From Ferroacidibacillus organovorans (GTDB lineage: Bacteria > Bacillota > Bacilli > Alicyclobacillales > SLC66), in NCBI RefSeq assembly GCF_001642725.1, contig NZ_LSUQ01000028.1, positions 1 through 34,431 of the forward strand: a DNA stretch of 34,431 nucleotides, read 5' to 3'. The first letter of the stretch is position 1, and each line of letters opens with the position of its first letter. Made by a program: the position numbers and the translations under genes. The notes under the pieces are model-generated. The model did not search any database. It was not told the origin of the DNA and worked only from the letters and a program-made list of their open reading frames with translations. Positions 8,030 through 15,299 of the stretch are shown one piece after another.

Positions 8030-8062
8030 ACACATCACACTACATAGTGTAGTGTGATGTGT
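8030..8062. promoter_or_regulatory. 33-bp perfect palindrome in the divergent promoter region
   Basis: ACACATCACACTACA (8030-8044) and TGTAGTGTGATGTGT (8048-8062) are perfect 15-base inverted arms around TAG. The element lies between the minus-strand regulator operon and the plus-strand His-rich gene. The 13-base piece ACATAGTGTAGTG recurs at 8372-8384 before the next gene. A dimeric regulator site is the most likely role; a bidirectional hairpin is the alternative. Confidence 0.6.
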
Positions 8063-8093
8063 GAGGGACATCAAATCGTGAGGTGAGTATAGC

Positions 8094-8282
8094 ATGACAG
8101 ATTTTTTGCGCCATTTGTTTGGAGAAGGGCACCACGGCCGTCACGAAGAAGAGCGCCACGGCCATCATGAAGAAGAGCGCCACGGTCATCATGAAGAAGA
8201 GCGCCATGGCCATCATGAAGAAGAGCGCCATGGCCATCATGGAGAAGGGCATGGAATTTTGGGCAACATTTTCCGACCATGA
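8094..8282 (+). CDS. Small His-rich tandem-repeat metal-binding peptide
   Basis: This 62-residue peptide begins MTDFLRHLFGEGHH, carries four tandem copies of the octapeptide HEEERHGH, and ends GILGNIFRP. The start ATG 8094 has a good site (GAGGTGAG) 8 bases upstream. About a third of the residues are His and the rest of the repeat is Glu and Arg, so binding of Cu, Ni or Zn is very likely. There is no signal peptide, so it should be cytosolic: a metal sponge or chaperone. The similar N- and C-terminal caps (FLRHLFGEG and GEGHGILGNIF) could be short amphipathic helices. It sits divergently from the copper-type two-component operon, across a perfect palindrome. The opposite strand is also open because of the repeats, but lacks a matching ribosome binding site. 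Confidence 0.65.
   Translation: MTDFLRHLFGEGHHGRHEEERHGHHEEERHGHHEEERHGHHEEERHGHHGEGHGILGNIFRP
8142..8237 (+). repeat. Four 24-base tandem repeats inside the His-rich gene
   Basis: Four head-to-tail 24-base units begin at 8142, 8166, 8190 and 8214, each reading CAY-GAA-GAA-GAG-CGC-CAY-GGY-CAT, with a partial fifth to about 8255. Only C/T changes separate them. They encode the octapeptide HEEERHGH and are prone to expansion or contraction by slippage. Confidence 0.9.
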
Positions 8283-8352
8283 AATGATGGCTGCATGAGA
8301 TTAGGATCAATTAACGTATGACGAAAGTTGAAACTTTTCGAAAGGACTGTGG

Positions 8353-8400
8353 CAAGTCCCACTACCGCACGACATAGTGTAGTGATGGGGGTGGGACTTG
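8353..8400 (+). promoter_or_regulatory. Hairpin covering the ribosome binding site of the next gene
   Basis: CAAGTCCCAC (8353-8362) can pair perfectly with GTGGGACTTG (8391-8400), and CACTAC/GTAGTG offers an alternative inner pairing. The right arm contains most of the Shine-Dalgarno GGGGGTGGG (8387-8395) and the G of the GTG start. The loop region contains the second copy of ACATAGTGTAGTG. An RNA switch limiting translation, or a DNA operator, would both fit. Confidence 0.45.
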
Positions 8401-8783
8401 TGAGTTTTTTTGCCTTAATTACGTTTGTGGCAGGAATATTTCTTTATTCTCGGTCGAGACGATCAAAGTATCGAAATTATCATGGAATGTCTGTTGAAAT
8501 GATGATTTCCATGACTGTTCCATTTGCGATAGCGGTTCTCACAGAATCAGTCTTTAAGAATGAAATCTTAGCTATCTTGGTGGCTGTTATAGGTACTCTG
8601 ATTTTGACGATGATTGAGAAAAGGGTACTGCGCATCGAAGAAATAGGTGAACGTACGATTTCATCTGTCATGAGTGCTATGATGGCTTCGATGATGGTTG
8701 GAATGTCTGATGTGATTGTTGTGAATTTTATTCTCATTGCATTGTCTGTCGTCTCTATATTGGTCGGTAAACTGATTGCTTGA
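8400..8783 (+). CDS. Small membrane protein of unknown function
   Basis: This 127-residue protein starts at GTG 8400, four bases after GGGGGTGGG. An in-frame TTG at 8328 would add residues encoded by the hairpin region. It has four likely membrane segments: about residues 1-17, 35-50, 55-72 and 95-125, the last long one possibly two helices. A basic loop (YSRSRRSKYRNY) follows the first segment and EKRVLRIEEIGERT lies in the middle. Met is frequent in the membrane parts (VEMMISMTVPF, VMSAMMASMMVGMSDV), which may be relevant to Cu(I) handling. No family was recognised. Its neighbours are the His-rich peptide and the BlaI/M56 pair. Confidence 0.6.
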   Translation: MSFFALITFVAGIFLYSRSRRSKYRNYHGMSVEMMISMTVPFAIAVLTESVFKNEILAILVAVIGTLILTMIEKRVLRIEEIGERTISSVMSAMMASMMVGMSDVIVVNFILIALSVVSILVGKLIA

Positions 8784-8883
8784 AAAGATGAAAAATGGAA
8801 TCAATTTTTTCATGGTAACCGATTTTTTTAACTCAAAGAACATTTCACAATAGGAAAATGAACTGGGAAGTGGGAGGAAGACC

Positions 8884-9306
8884 ATGTGGAAGAATGGAGA
8901 ACTACAAGCTTTCCATTTACGTGAACAAGGACTTCAACGCGTTTTGGGACCACTAGAAGCAGATGTCATGGAAATATTGTGGAGAATAAAAAGTGGAACT
9001 GCTCGGGAAGTCCTGATGGAATTGGAACATAAACGTCCTTTTGCCTTTAATACTGTGATGACGATCTTAAAAAGGCTCTGTGAGAAGGAACTTCTTATGC
9101 GAATAGATGAAGGTGTCGCTCGTTTTTCTCCTTGCGTCACAAAAGATGAGCTACTTAGAAGGGTATCTCAAAATGTTTCAGATTGTTTGGTGGAGGAATT
9201 TGGGGAATTGGCCATTGTTCATTTTGTCGATAGCGTTTCGCGACGCGATCCTGATCTCTTAACTGAGTTACGTCGCATTCTGAATGTTTCACAGCATGAA
9301 GAGTGA
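8884..9306 (+). CDS. BlaI/MecI/CopY-family repressor
   Basis: This 140-residue regulator has the winged-helix core of the BlaI/CopY family: LGPLEADVMEILWRIKSGTAREVLMEL, then FAFNTVMTILKRLCEKELL as the recognition region, and a short C-terminal dimerisation helix. BlaI-type repressors are inactivated by cleavage through an M56 partner; CopY-type ones bind Cu(I) or Zn through a CxCx4CxC tail. That tail is absent here (only Cys77 or so and two other isolated Cys), so the BlaI mode is favoured. ATG 8884 has GGGAGGA 6 bases upstream. The stop overlaps the GTG start of the M56 protease gene. It probably controls the downstream TlpA/CcdA genes; no clear TACA-N2-TGTA operator was found in the 100 bases upstream. 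Confidence 0.85.
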   Translation: MWKNGELQAFHLREQGLQRVLGPLEADVMEILWRIKSGTAREVLMELEHKRPFAFNTVMTILKRLCEKELLMRIDEGVARFSPCVTKDELLRRVSQNVSDCLVEEFGELAIVHFVDSVSRRDPDLLTELRRILNVSQHEE

Positions 9307-10163
9307 AAGCAAATCATCACAACGTCCTTTTAGTGGGGTTTTGGCTTTTTATTATCTGGCTCTTGTTGAGCATCGTAATTCTTCTGAGTCCTTTTCTTAT
9401 AAATTGGGTGAGGCATGTCTCATCCTTTGCAGCGTATTGCATAATTTGGTTAAACCAAGGGATTCAGTACTCATCGGAGAATGGTTTTGGAGCCGTCGTT
9501 TTGTTGCTAGTCGCTCAAGGAGCAATCCTATTTATGGTTATTCTACAGAGGATTCGCGCAGCGAAACTGATGGGGCGTTTAAGTTTTAGTGTTCCACCTG
9601 AATCGGTTTCTCAGTTTGCAAAAGAGCACAGTATGGAAAATAGGTTGTCGTACACTCAATCGAAGCAGATTTTTTCATTTACATCAGGATTTTTCCATCC
9701 GCGAATCGTGATTTCACAAGGGATGGTCGAATTACTTAATGAGAAGCAACTTCACGCTGTCTTACTTCATGAGCGGATGCATGCGATTGGACACCATCCG
9801 CTTCTGTTGGCATTAGCTCGCTCATTCGCAAAGGTTTTTTGGTTTTTTCCGATTGTCGGTGAAATTGTACGGCAATACCAAATACTGTTGGAACTTGATG
9901 CAGATCAGTTTGCCATTCGTCATGTGGGAAAAGAACACCTTGCTGCAGCACTTCTTGCTGTAATGGAAGTCGATTTGAAACACGTACATGTTCATGAGGT
10001 CGCTTGGAATGGCTTTGATGATTTCATGAGACCACGCGTATATCAACTGATTGGACAAGAAGCAAGGCGCGACGTAAAACGCAAGTGGATGATCCGATCA
10101 ACGATTCAATCAGGGACGTCTTTCCTTTTGTTTATTCTACTTTTAGTAGCTTCTTGTTTGTGA
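9303..10163 (+). CDS. M56-family membrane metalloprotease without sensor domain
   Basis: This 286-residue protein is related to the BlaR1/MecR1 protease part. It has N-terminal membrane helices (about residues 9-33, 42-52 and 63-82), a cytoplasmic zinc-protease domain with HERMH at 156-160 and a third ligand in ELDAD near 197-201, and a last C-terminal helix (about 271-285). BlaR1 carries an extracellular penicillin-binding sensor of ~250 residues; here nothing follows the final helix, so the input must come through the membrane part or a partner. The GTG start overlaps the BlaI-type stop (GTGA), so the two proteins are translationally coupled. It is likely to cleave or destabilise the repressor on an envelope signal, perhaps metal or thiol stress given the downstream genes. 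Confidence 0.82.
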   Translation: MKANHHNVLLVGFWLFIIWLLLSIVILLSPFLINWVRHVSSFAAYCIIWLNQGIQYSSENGFGAVVLLLVAQGAILFMVILQRIRAAKLMGRLSFSVPPESVSQFAKEHSMENRLSYTQSKQIFSFTSGFFHPRIVISQGMVELLNEKQLHAVLLHERMHAIGHHPLLLALARSFAKVFWFFPIVGEIVRQYQILLELDADQFAIRHVGKEHLAAALLAVMEVDLKHVHVHEVAWNGFDDFMRPRVYQLIGQEARRDVKRKWMIRSTIQSGTSFLLFILLLVASCL

Positions 10164-10191
10164 TCACTTTTAAAGTAAGGAGAAAATGGTG

Positions 10192-10719
10192 ATGCGATTT
10201 CATTCGATTCGGATTTGGATAGTGGCTGTACTTATCCTTGTGATGATTTTAGTTGTAATCGTGAATCAGGTAAAGGGAAATCCAGCAACGTTACCTGAAC
10301 CCGGATATCAAGCCCCTCCCTTTCGATTAATGACTTTTAATGGGGGTACACGGTCATTATCACAATATCGAGGAAAGGACGTATTTATAAATTTTTGGGC
10401 ATCTTGGTGCCCGCCCTGTCAGGCAGAGACTCCTGATTTGGTAAGGATGTATCGTCAATATGGGAAGCAAGTTGTTTTTCTTGGTATCAATTTAACAGGG
10501 AGTGACACCGTGCAGTCGGCGAAGGGATTCATTCAGTATTATCACATTCCTTATACAGTCTTAGAGGATCCCAAAGATGTTATAGCTAAAAAATACGACG
10601 TTATTGCAATTCCGACGAGTCTTTTTATAAACGGTAGGGGGATCATTGTAAACCGTGTAACTGGGGGTATGTCTAAAGCGATGATGCAGGAAAATTTCAA
10701 GGCACTGATTAACCATTGA
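10192..10719 (+). CDS. TlpA/ResA-type thiol-disulfide oxidoreductase
   Basis: This membrane-anchored thioredoxin-fold protein of 175 residues has an N-terminal anchor (about residues 7-26) and the active site WASWCPPCQAETP (Cys73, Cys76). The conserved cis-Pro follows in VIAIPTSLFING. ResA/TlpA proteins reduce disulfides of apocytochromes or copper proteins outside the membrane, using electrons passed by CcdA. Two ATGs are possible; 10192 is favoured because AAGGAG lies 9 bases upstream, while ATG 10186 is only 3 bases from it. Lgt-like and CcdA genes follow in the same direction with little spacing, so this is the substrate-side partner of that CcdA. Confidence 0.88.
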   Translation: MRFHSIRIWIVAVLILVMILVVIVNQVKGNPATLPEPGYQAPPFRLMTFNGGTRSLSQYRGKDVFINFWASWCPPCQAETPDLVRMYRQYGKQVVFLGINLTGSDTVQSAKGFIQYYHIPYTVLEDPKDVIAKKYDVIAIPTSLFINGRGIIVNRVTGGMSKAMMQENFKALINH

Positions 10720-10737
10720 TTAGAGGTGTGAATGGAT

Positions 10738-11451
10738 ATGCTTGCATTGCTCGGAGGTTTCACGATAGGAGAAATTACCATTCCTTATGCATGGATCGGT
10801 GTTTTTCTCGGTGTTTATTTAGGTACACAGTTTATGAAATGGCATGTTCAGCGCACATCGATTCAACAAGGTCAACAAATAAGCGAACTTCTCTTTTCTA
10901 TTGTTTTGGTGGGGGTTCTGGGATGGAAGTTTTCCAATCTCTTGCTTAATCCAATGGATGCCATTCGCAATCCATTGTCAATGTTGGCGATTCCAGGAAG
11001 CACCTATGCAGGAGAGGCAGGTCTTCTCGTTGCGCTCACCTATGGTTCCTATAAGTGGTGGAGACTCAAACTCATCTGGCGTTCTGTCATCGATATTTGG
11101 CCAATCGGACTTGTAGCGGGTGGTGCAGTTACGGAGTTGTTTTGGTTATCTCTAGGTAAGACTACCCATTTGCCTTGGGGCGTTCATGCCTATGGTCAAG
11201 TATATCAACCCACAAATTTTTATGAGTCTATGGTGCTATGGGTTTCTCTTGCTATCGTCTGGAAGATGCGCGTTAGGAATAAAGGAAGTTGGTTACTTAT
11301 ATTTGTTGGAATTGGATCTCTTCTCGTATCGATTACAACTGTAAATACGTGGGTAATCATCGGATTAAGTCCTGGGCAATGGGTGGCTTTAGTGCTTGCA
11401 TTGCTCGGAATAATCAGTGTACGAGAAAATGATCGGAGGCAGATCGTGTGA
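10738..11451 (+). CDS. Lgt-like membrane protein, probably not catalytic
   Basis: This 237-residue membrane protein has about seven hydrophobic segments and aligns by eye with prolipoprotein diacylglyceryl transferase: PGSTYAGEAGLL, then LGKTTHLPWGVHAYGQVYQP and TNFYESM correspond to the Lgt blocks G-S/M-x-F-G, T-x-PWG and HPTQLYE. Two key positions look lost. The GRxGNFxN block that carries the essential Arg reads GGAVTELFW, and the His of HPTQLYE is Gln. It is therefore unlikely to be the cell's true Lgt. ATG 10738 has GAGGTG 9 bases upstream; ATG 10732 is also in frame. It sits between TlpA and CcdA genes and overlaps the latter by GTGA, which suggests a membrane partner in thiol redox. 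Confidence 0.65.
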   Translation: MLALLGGFTIGEITIPYAWIGVFLGVYLGTQFMKWHVQRTSIQQGQQISELLFSIVLVGVLGWKFSNLLLNPMDAIRNPLSMLAIPGSTYAGEAGLLVALTYGSYKWWRLKLIWRSVIDIWPIGLVAGGAVTELFWLSLGKTTHLPWGVHAYGQVYQPTNFYESMVLWVSLAIVWKMRVRNKGSWLLIFVGIGSLLVSITTVNTWVIIGLSPGQWVALVLALLGIISVRENDRRQIV

Positions 11452-12164
11452 ATATGGTCCCGTCCATTTGGCTCGCATTCATAGCCGGCCTGGTGTCTTT
11501 TATTTCACCCTGTTGTCTTCCGCTTTACCCATCGTATATTTCCTACATCTCTGGGGTTTCTTACGGAGCCTATCAAAAAGGGAATATCCCTTCAGAAATT
11601 CGAAAACGGGCATTATCGCACGCAGTCTTCTTTGTGCTTGGTTTTTCTGTCATTTTTGTAGCGCTCGGCGCCTCGGCAAGCCTTCTTGGTCTGTTGTTTG
11701 CACAATATCGATCGGTGCTTAGCCAAGTTGGAGGTGTCATTGTAATTGTCATGGGGCTATTTCTCATGGGAGTTATTAAACCGGGATTCCTGATGAGAGA
11801 ACTTAAGTGGCACGTGGATTCCAAACCGCAAGGTTTTCTCGGTGCATTTGTCATTGGGATGAGCTTTTCTGCAGGATGGACACCATGTATTGGTCCAATT
11901 TTGGCATCAGTCATTACTGTTGCTGCGACCAATCAGTTAAATGGTGCACTTCTCATGCTTTTTTATACGGTTGGATTTGCCATACCATTTCTTATTTTGG
12001 CTTATACACTTGGTTCCGTTCGAAAATTGCATACATACAGTTATCGTGTTAATCAGATTGGCGGAGGAATTATGGTATTCATGGGCATTTTATTGGCAAC
12101 GGGACAGCTGACGTTAATCATTAAGTGGTTGATTGGGCTATATCACGGGTACATTGGCATGTAA
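11448..12164 (+). CDS. ccdA: CcdA-type cytochrome c biogenesis / thiol-transfer protein
   Basis: This 238-residue, six-helix DsbD-family protein carries reducing equivalents from cytosolic thioredoxin across the membrane. The paired active-site Cys lie in FISPCCLPLYPSY (Cys22 with Cys23 adjacent) and GWTPCIGPIL (Cys147), in the expected first helix of each half. Length matches Gram-positive CcdA. The GTG start overlaps the Lgt-like stop by four bases. Its expected client is the TlpA/ResA-like protein two genes upstream. This is the closest of the window's three CcdA-like proteins to classical CcdA; the proteins at 15300-16001 and 32379-33038 carry FNPCG and S-C/GCT motifs instead. Confidence 0.9.
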   Translation: MNMVPSIWLAFIAGLVSFISPCCLPLYPSYISYISGVSYGAYQKGNIPSEIRKRALSHAVFFVLGFSVIFVALGASASLLGLLFAQYRSVLSQVGGVIVIVMGLFLMGVIKPGFLMRELKWHVDSKPQGFLGAFVIGMSFSAGWTPCIGPILASVITVAATNQLNGALLMLFYTVGFAIPFLILAYTLGSVRKLHTYSYRVNQIGGGIMVFMGILLATGQLTLIIKWLIGLYHGYIGM

Positions 12165-12230
12165 CGTATAGGCGATCCTCTTAAAGGGTATATTATGATT
12201 CTTCAAAAATCATAGAAATGAGGATTAAAA

Positions 12231-12974
12231 ATGCAAATTTTCTCTTTAACATGGATCGTAATCTCAGTCTGTTGTACGTTCTGGTTGGTGAAAGATCTTC
12301 GCCACCAACCGGAAATCATGTCCATGATGAAAATCGCATGGATATTAATTACGCTTTACCTCGGATTCATCGGAATTTGGCTATACCACCGTAGTTGTCG
12401 CGAGCCAGAACCGGGCACTCACGATGCATTTGTTGCGCCGATGTGGAAGCAGTCGGTAGGTTCTGTCATGCATTGCGTAGCTGGTGACGCGTTAGGGATT
12501 GTCGCTGCATCGACTGTTGCGACTTGGTTAAGGTTACCCGAGTCTCAGAGCATGGTGGTTGAGTACATCGCTGGCTTTTTAATGGGATGGCTGTTTTTCC
12601 AAACGATTCCTATGATGAAAATGAACGGAACAACATTTAAACATGAATTGAAAACTGCCTTTTTTGCGGAATTTTTATCATTGACCTTTATGGTGATTGG
12701 CATGTTTCCGACGATGGCGTACTTCATGAGGATTTGGCATGTCATGTCTGCTGTAGATCTTCGATTCTGGCTGATCATGTCGATTAGCATTTTGATTGGA
12801 TCGATTGTAACGTATCCAATCAATTGGTGGATGGTTCGCCGTGGAATGAAACACGGAATGGGTAGTTCACATGTATTGGGACATGGCGGAAATCATGGTC
12901 TTCATCAGGAAGTGCACACTTCGGAACATGACAAGGATGTCGCTGTTCATCATAAGTTGTCGCATAAGCACTAA
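12231..12974 (+). CDS. DUF4396-family membrane protein with His-rich tail
   Basis: This 247-residue protein has an N-terminal two-helix part and then the DUF4396 core: WKQSVGSVMHCVAGDALGIV, GFLMGWLFFQTIPMMKMNG and the closing YPINWWMVRRGMKHGM. About six membrane segments are visible. His and Cys placed in the first core helix (MHCVAGD) and the Met-rich MMKMNG suggest metal handling, and this family is often seen beside copper genes. The C-terminal ~35 residues are His-rich (HVLGHGGNHGLHQEVH, then HHKLSHKH), a likely metal-binding tail in the cytosol or envelope. ATG 12231 follows GAGGA by 7 bases. It is 66 bases after ccdA and may have its own promoter. Biochemical function unknown. Confidence 0.75.
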   Translation: MQIFSLTWIVISVCCTFWLVKDLRHQPEIMSMMKIAWILITLYLGFIGIWLYHRSCREPEPGTHDAFVAPMWKQSVGSVMHCVAGDALGIVAASTVATWLRLPESQSMVVEYIAGFLMGWLFFQTIPMMKMNGTTFKHELKTAFFAEFLSLTFMVIGMFPTMAYFMRIWHVMSAVDLRFWLIMSISILIGSIVTYPINWWMVRRGMKHGMGSSHVLGHGGNHGLHQEVHTSEHDKDVAVHHKLSHKH

Positions 12975-13145
12975 TACGAATTCTATCTTTTTGCAGCGGC
13001 GCACCTGACAATACTTGATACTTCGGTTATGCACTTTTTTCGATCGTGAGGATCGATCATTGAATCAATATACGATGCTTTCTGAACACAAAATTGCTTG
13101 GATCATTGTAGAGTTTTGGCTATAGTCATTGTGGAGGCGTTCATT

Positions 13146-13994
13146 TTGCGGTTTGTTCGTAAAAAACGGTGGATTATCATTTTTGCGCTGGTGGTCGTTA
13201 CCGTTATAGGGTATCATCGTTCTCTTTCTCGCTTGATAGAAAACCACGTTTTGCTTGGATTACAAAAAGCGGTTTCGATTCAAAGTTCCAAAAAGGAGGG
13301 GCAAGGGGTAGCCAGTAAATCGATTCGAACTCATACGAAATCGAGTGGAACAGTACATTCCAATTTATTTGGCTCATTGCAAACTGTCAGAGATCCATCG
13401 AGTCAATTGGTTCTTGTAAATAAAGAAAATCGCTTGCCCAGTGGGTATGTACCGAGTGATCTTGTTGTCCCGAGTGTACCATTTCTGTACGGTGCGCGAG
13501 ATGCTGAGTTTCATTTAATGAGGAAAGTAGCGGCACTTGCGCTAGCGAGAATGTTTGCTGCCGCAAAGCAAGATGGCGTCTTTATGGATGGAGTTTCCGC
13601 CTATCGGTCGTATGCGACACAAGCATCCCTTTTTGCACAGTATGTTCAACAGTATGGAAAATTGGCGGCAGAGCAATTTAGCGCGCTGCCTGGAGAGAGT
13701 GAACATGAGACTGGTCTTGCCATTGATGTCTCTGGAAGCAGTGGACGTTGCGCTGTTCAAAGTTGCTTTTCAAAGACCCCGCAAGCCATCTGGTTACAAA
13801 AACATGCGGCGACATATGGATTTATCATTCGATATCCTAAAGGAAAACAAGCGATAACGGGTTATGAATATGAACCATGGCATATTCGTTATGTGGGAAT
13901 TCTTCCTGCAAAATATATCGTGGGGCATAATATAACGTTTGAACAGTACGTAGCCATGATGAATGGTAAGACTCAACCGAATTCATCACTTTGA
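13146..13994 (+). CDS. VanY-type D-Ala-D-Ala carboxypeptidase (M15B)
   Basis: This 282-residue membrane-anchored zinc peptidase trims the terminal D-Ala of peptidoglycan stem peptides. An N-terminal anchor (about residues 8-23) is followed by a Ser/Lys-rich linker and the VanY domain (about 85-265). Motifs are SAYRSY (151-156), SEHETGLAID with ligands His187 and Asp194, and EPWHIRYV with ligand His246. The TTG start at 13146 has GGAGG 8 bases upstream; the frame is open back to 13098 without a good site. It ends convergently 43 bases before the SCO-TlpA stop. Its presence next to a BlaI-M56 pair recalls beta-lactam or glycopeptide responses, but it is 3 kb from that pair and separated by thiol genes. 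Confidence 0.88.
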   Translation: MRFVRKKRWIIIFALVVVTVIGYHRSLSRLIENHVLLGLQKAVSIQSSKKEGQGVASKSIRTHTKSSGTVHSNLFGSLQTVRDPSSQLVLVNKENRLPSGYVPSDLVVPSVPFLYGARDAEFHLMRKVAALALARMFAAAKQDGVFMDGVSAYRSYATQASLFAQYVQQYGKLAAEQFSALPGESEHETGLAIDVSGSSGRCAVQSCFSKTPQAIWLQKHAATYGFIIRYPKGKQAITGYEYEPWHIRYVGILPAKYIVGHNITFEQYVAMMNGKTQPNSSL

Positions 13995-14037
13995 ACCCCT
14001 CGGCGAGTCTTGCCATATCAGTCCGTGAAACGGAGTA

Positions 14038-15261
14038 TTATTTCGACAAGCCTTTTGACATGTTTGCCTGTAGGTTTGATGTAAGGTTTGAAAAAGAGAT
14101 TAATCCTTGATGATACCAAAGGATGTGCCCGGTACCAGATACTAAAACTTGTGTGGGAATCCCTGTGATCCCGTACAAGTCACTCACGCTGCCAGTCGCG
14201 TCTAAAGCAACTGGGTATTGAAGATGGTTTGTGACCATGTATTGTTTTACATGTAGCGTCGATGGCTCAGATTGTCGCAGATCTACGGCGAAAAGAGTAG
14301 GCCATGTGGGATGTCTTTTTGTCCATTGCGCATACTTTTGTAACGTTGGTGTTTCCATTTGGCAATCTGGACACCACGTTGCAAAAAACTCGAGCAGTGT
14401 AGAATGCCCAGTGTGGCCGATTGAAATATTTCGCGTCGTCGGTAGTCCAGACTTGTTGGGAAAAAGTGTTGGAAGCGTAAATGCGCGATCTACAGCTGAG
14501 GAAGGTCCAAGTGAGCTTGGAAGATACTCTAGCTGTCGTGCGGGCGCGAATTGAGAAGGGCTTACATGTCCAGGCAAGAGGGGAGCAATGTGGTTTTCGA
14601 TCTCCTGTACTTGGGCAGAAATCGTCGATGCTTGAGGATCTGTACTGTTTAGGTACAGCCATTTTTCATGACCTTTTGCGTCGATGACAAAAACGGCCGC
14701 GATGTGTTCTACAAGATTGCCGTGAAGGATTTGACTTGAGACGTAGTAATTTTTCCAAACGTTTTGCAAGGAATCGGTAGGGCCTGTGAGGTACTGCCAC
14801 TCATGGAGCATCCCATGCGAAGATGACCAATCATAGACGTCTTTTACCTTGGTTGCGATCGGGTTTGCATTGACCGCAACCAACTGTACATTTTTTCGAT
14901 ACGGACCAAGATCATACATGAGATTTTTTAATACGACTGCAGTAAGCGGGCATACTGTGGTGCATTTGCTATCAATAAATGTCAAAACAACAATTTTACC
15001 CCTATAATTCTTTAGAGAGATCGATTTTCCAAATTGATTGGTCAGTGTGAAGTTGGGGGCCATTTTGTTTCCAAGTGACGCTCCAGGATCGACATTTGGA
15101 TTGGATGCAGGGTTATTCGTATTTGGAGTAGCCGTATTTGACTTGGGAATAGGGTGGATATTTGATACAAACCGCCAAGTAAAGAAGGTAATGGCGAGAA
15201 GAAAAAGAATCGTTACAAATGCAATCGTGATTTCAATCAAATGCTTTATGGATCGATTCAA
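14038..15261 (-). CDS. SCO1/SenC-TlpA two-domain fusion protein
   Basis: This 407-residue membrane-anchored protein joins two thioredoxin-fold domains. An N-terminal anchor (about residues 9-32) and an Asn/Pro-rich linker lead to a SCO domain (about 66-228) with the copper-binding CTTVCP (Cys100, Cys104) and a His at 186 in VEHIAAVF where SCO proteins have their third ligand. After a linker comes a TlpA domain (about 255-400) with FFATWCPDCQMETP (Cys297, Cys300) and cis-Pro in TGIPTQVLV. SCO delivers copper to the CuA site of cytochrome oxidase and TlpA-type proteins reduce the SCO or CoxB Cys, so the fusion would couple chaperone and reductase. TTG 15261 is chosen for AAAGGAGT 9 bases upstream; frames to 15348 have no such site. 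A CcdA-like gene lies 38 bases upstream. Confidence 0.85.
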   Translation of the reverse strand: MNRSIKHLIEITIAFVTILFLLAITFFTWRFVSNIHPIPKSNTATPNTNNPASNPNVDPGASLGNKMAPNFTLTNQFGKSISLKNYRGKIVVLTFIDSKCTTVCPLTAVVLKNLMYDLGPYRKNVQLVAVNANPIATKVKDVYDWSSSHGMLHEWQYLTGPTDSLQNVWKNYYVSSQILHGNLVEHIAAVFVIDAKGHEKWLYLNSTDPQASTISAQVQEIENHIAPLLPGHVSPSQFAPARQLEYLPSSLGPSSAVDRAFTLPTLFPNKSGLPTTRNISIGHTGHSTLLEFFATWCPDCQMETPTLQKYAQWTKRHPTWPTLFAVDLRQSEPSTLHVKQYMVTNHLQYPVALDATGSVSDLYGITGIPTQVLVSGTGHILWYHQGLISFSNLTSNLQANMSKGLSK

Positions 15262-15299
15262 AATGATAAACTCCTTTCGCTTGACCCTCTCGCGATCTT

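Noticed and set aside
8142-8237. Tandem repeats as a CRISPR array
   Set aside because: The units are directly adjacent with no spacers and are translated into a regular octapeptide.
8040-8310. Minus-strand repeat ORFs (70 and 79 codons) across the His-rich gene
   Set aside because: They exist because the 24-base repeat keeps other frames open; they lack a ribosome binding site, whereas the plus-strand frame has GAGGTGAG at good spacing.
9822-10058. Minus-strand frame inside the M56 protease gene
   Set aside because: It is antisense to the HERMH/ELDAD catalytic region of a coupled gene and has no ribosome binding site.
13018-13060. GATCGTGAGGATC hairpin after the DUF4396 gene as a terminator
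   Set aside because: The stem is only about 5 bp and the T run precedes rather than follows it.
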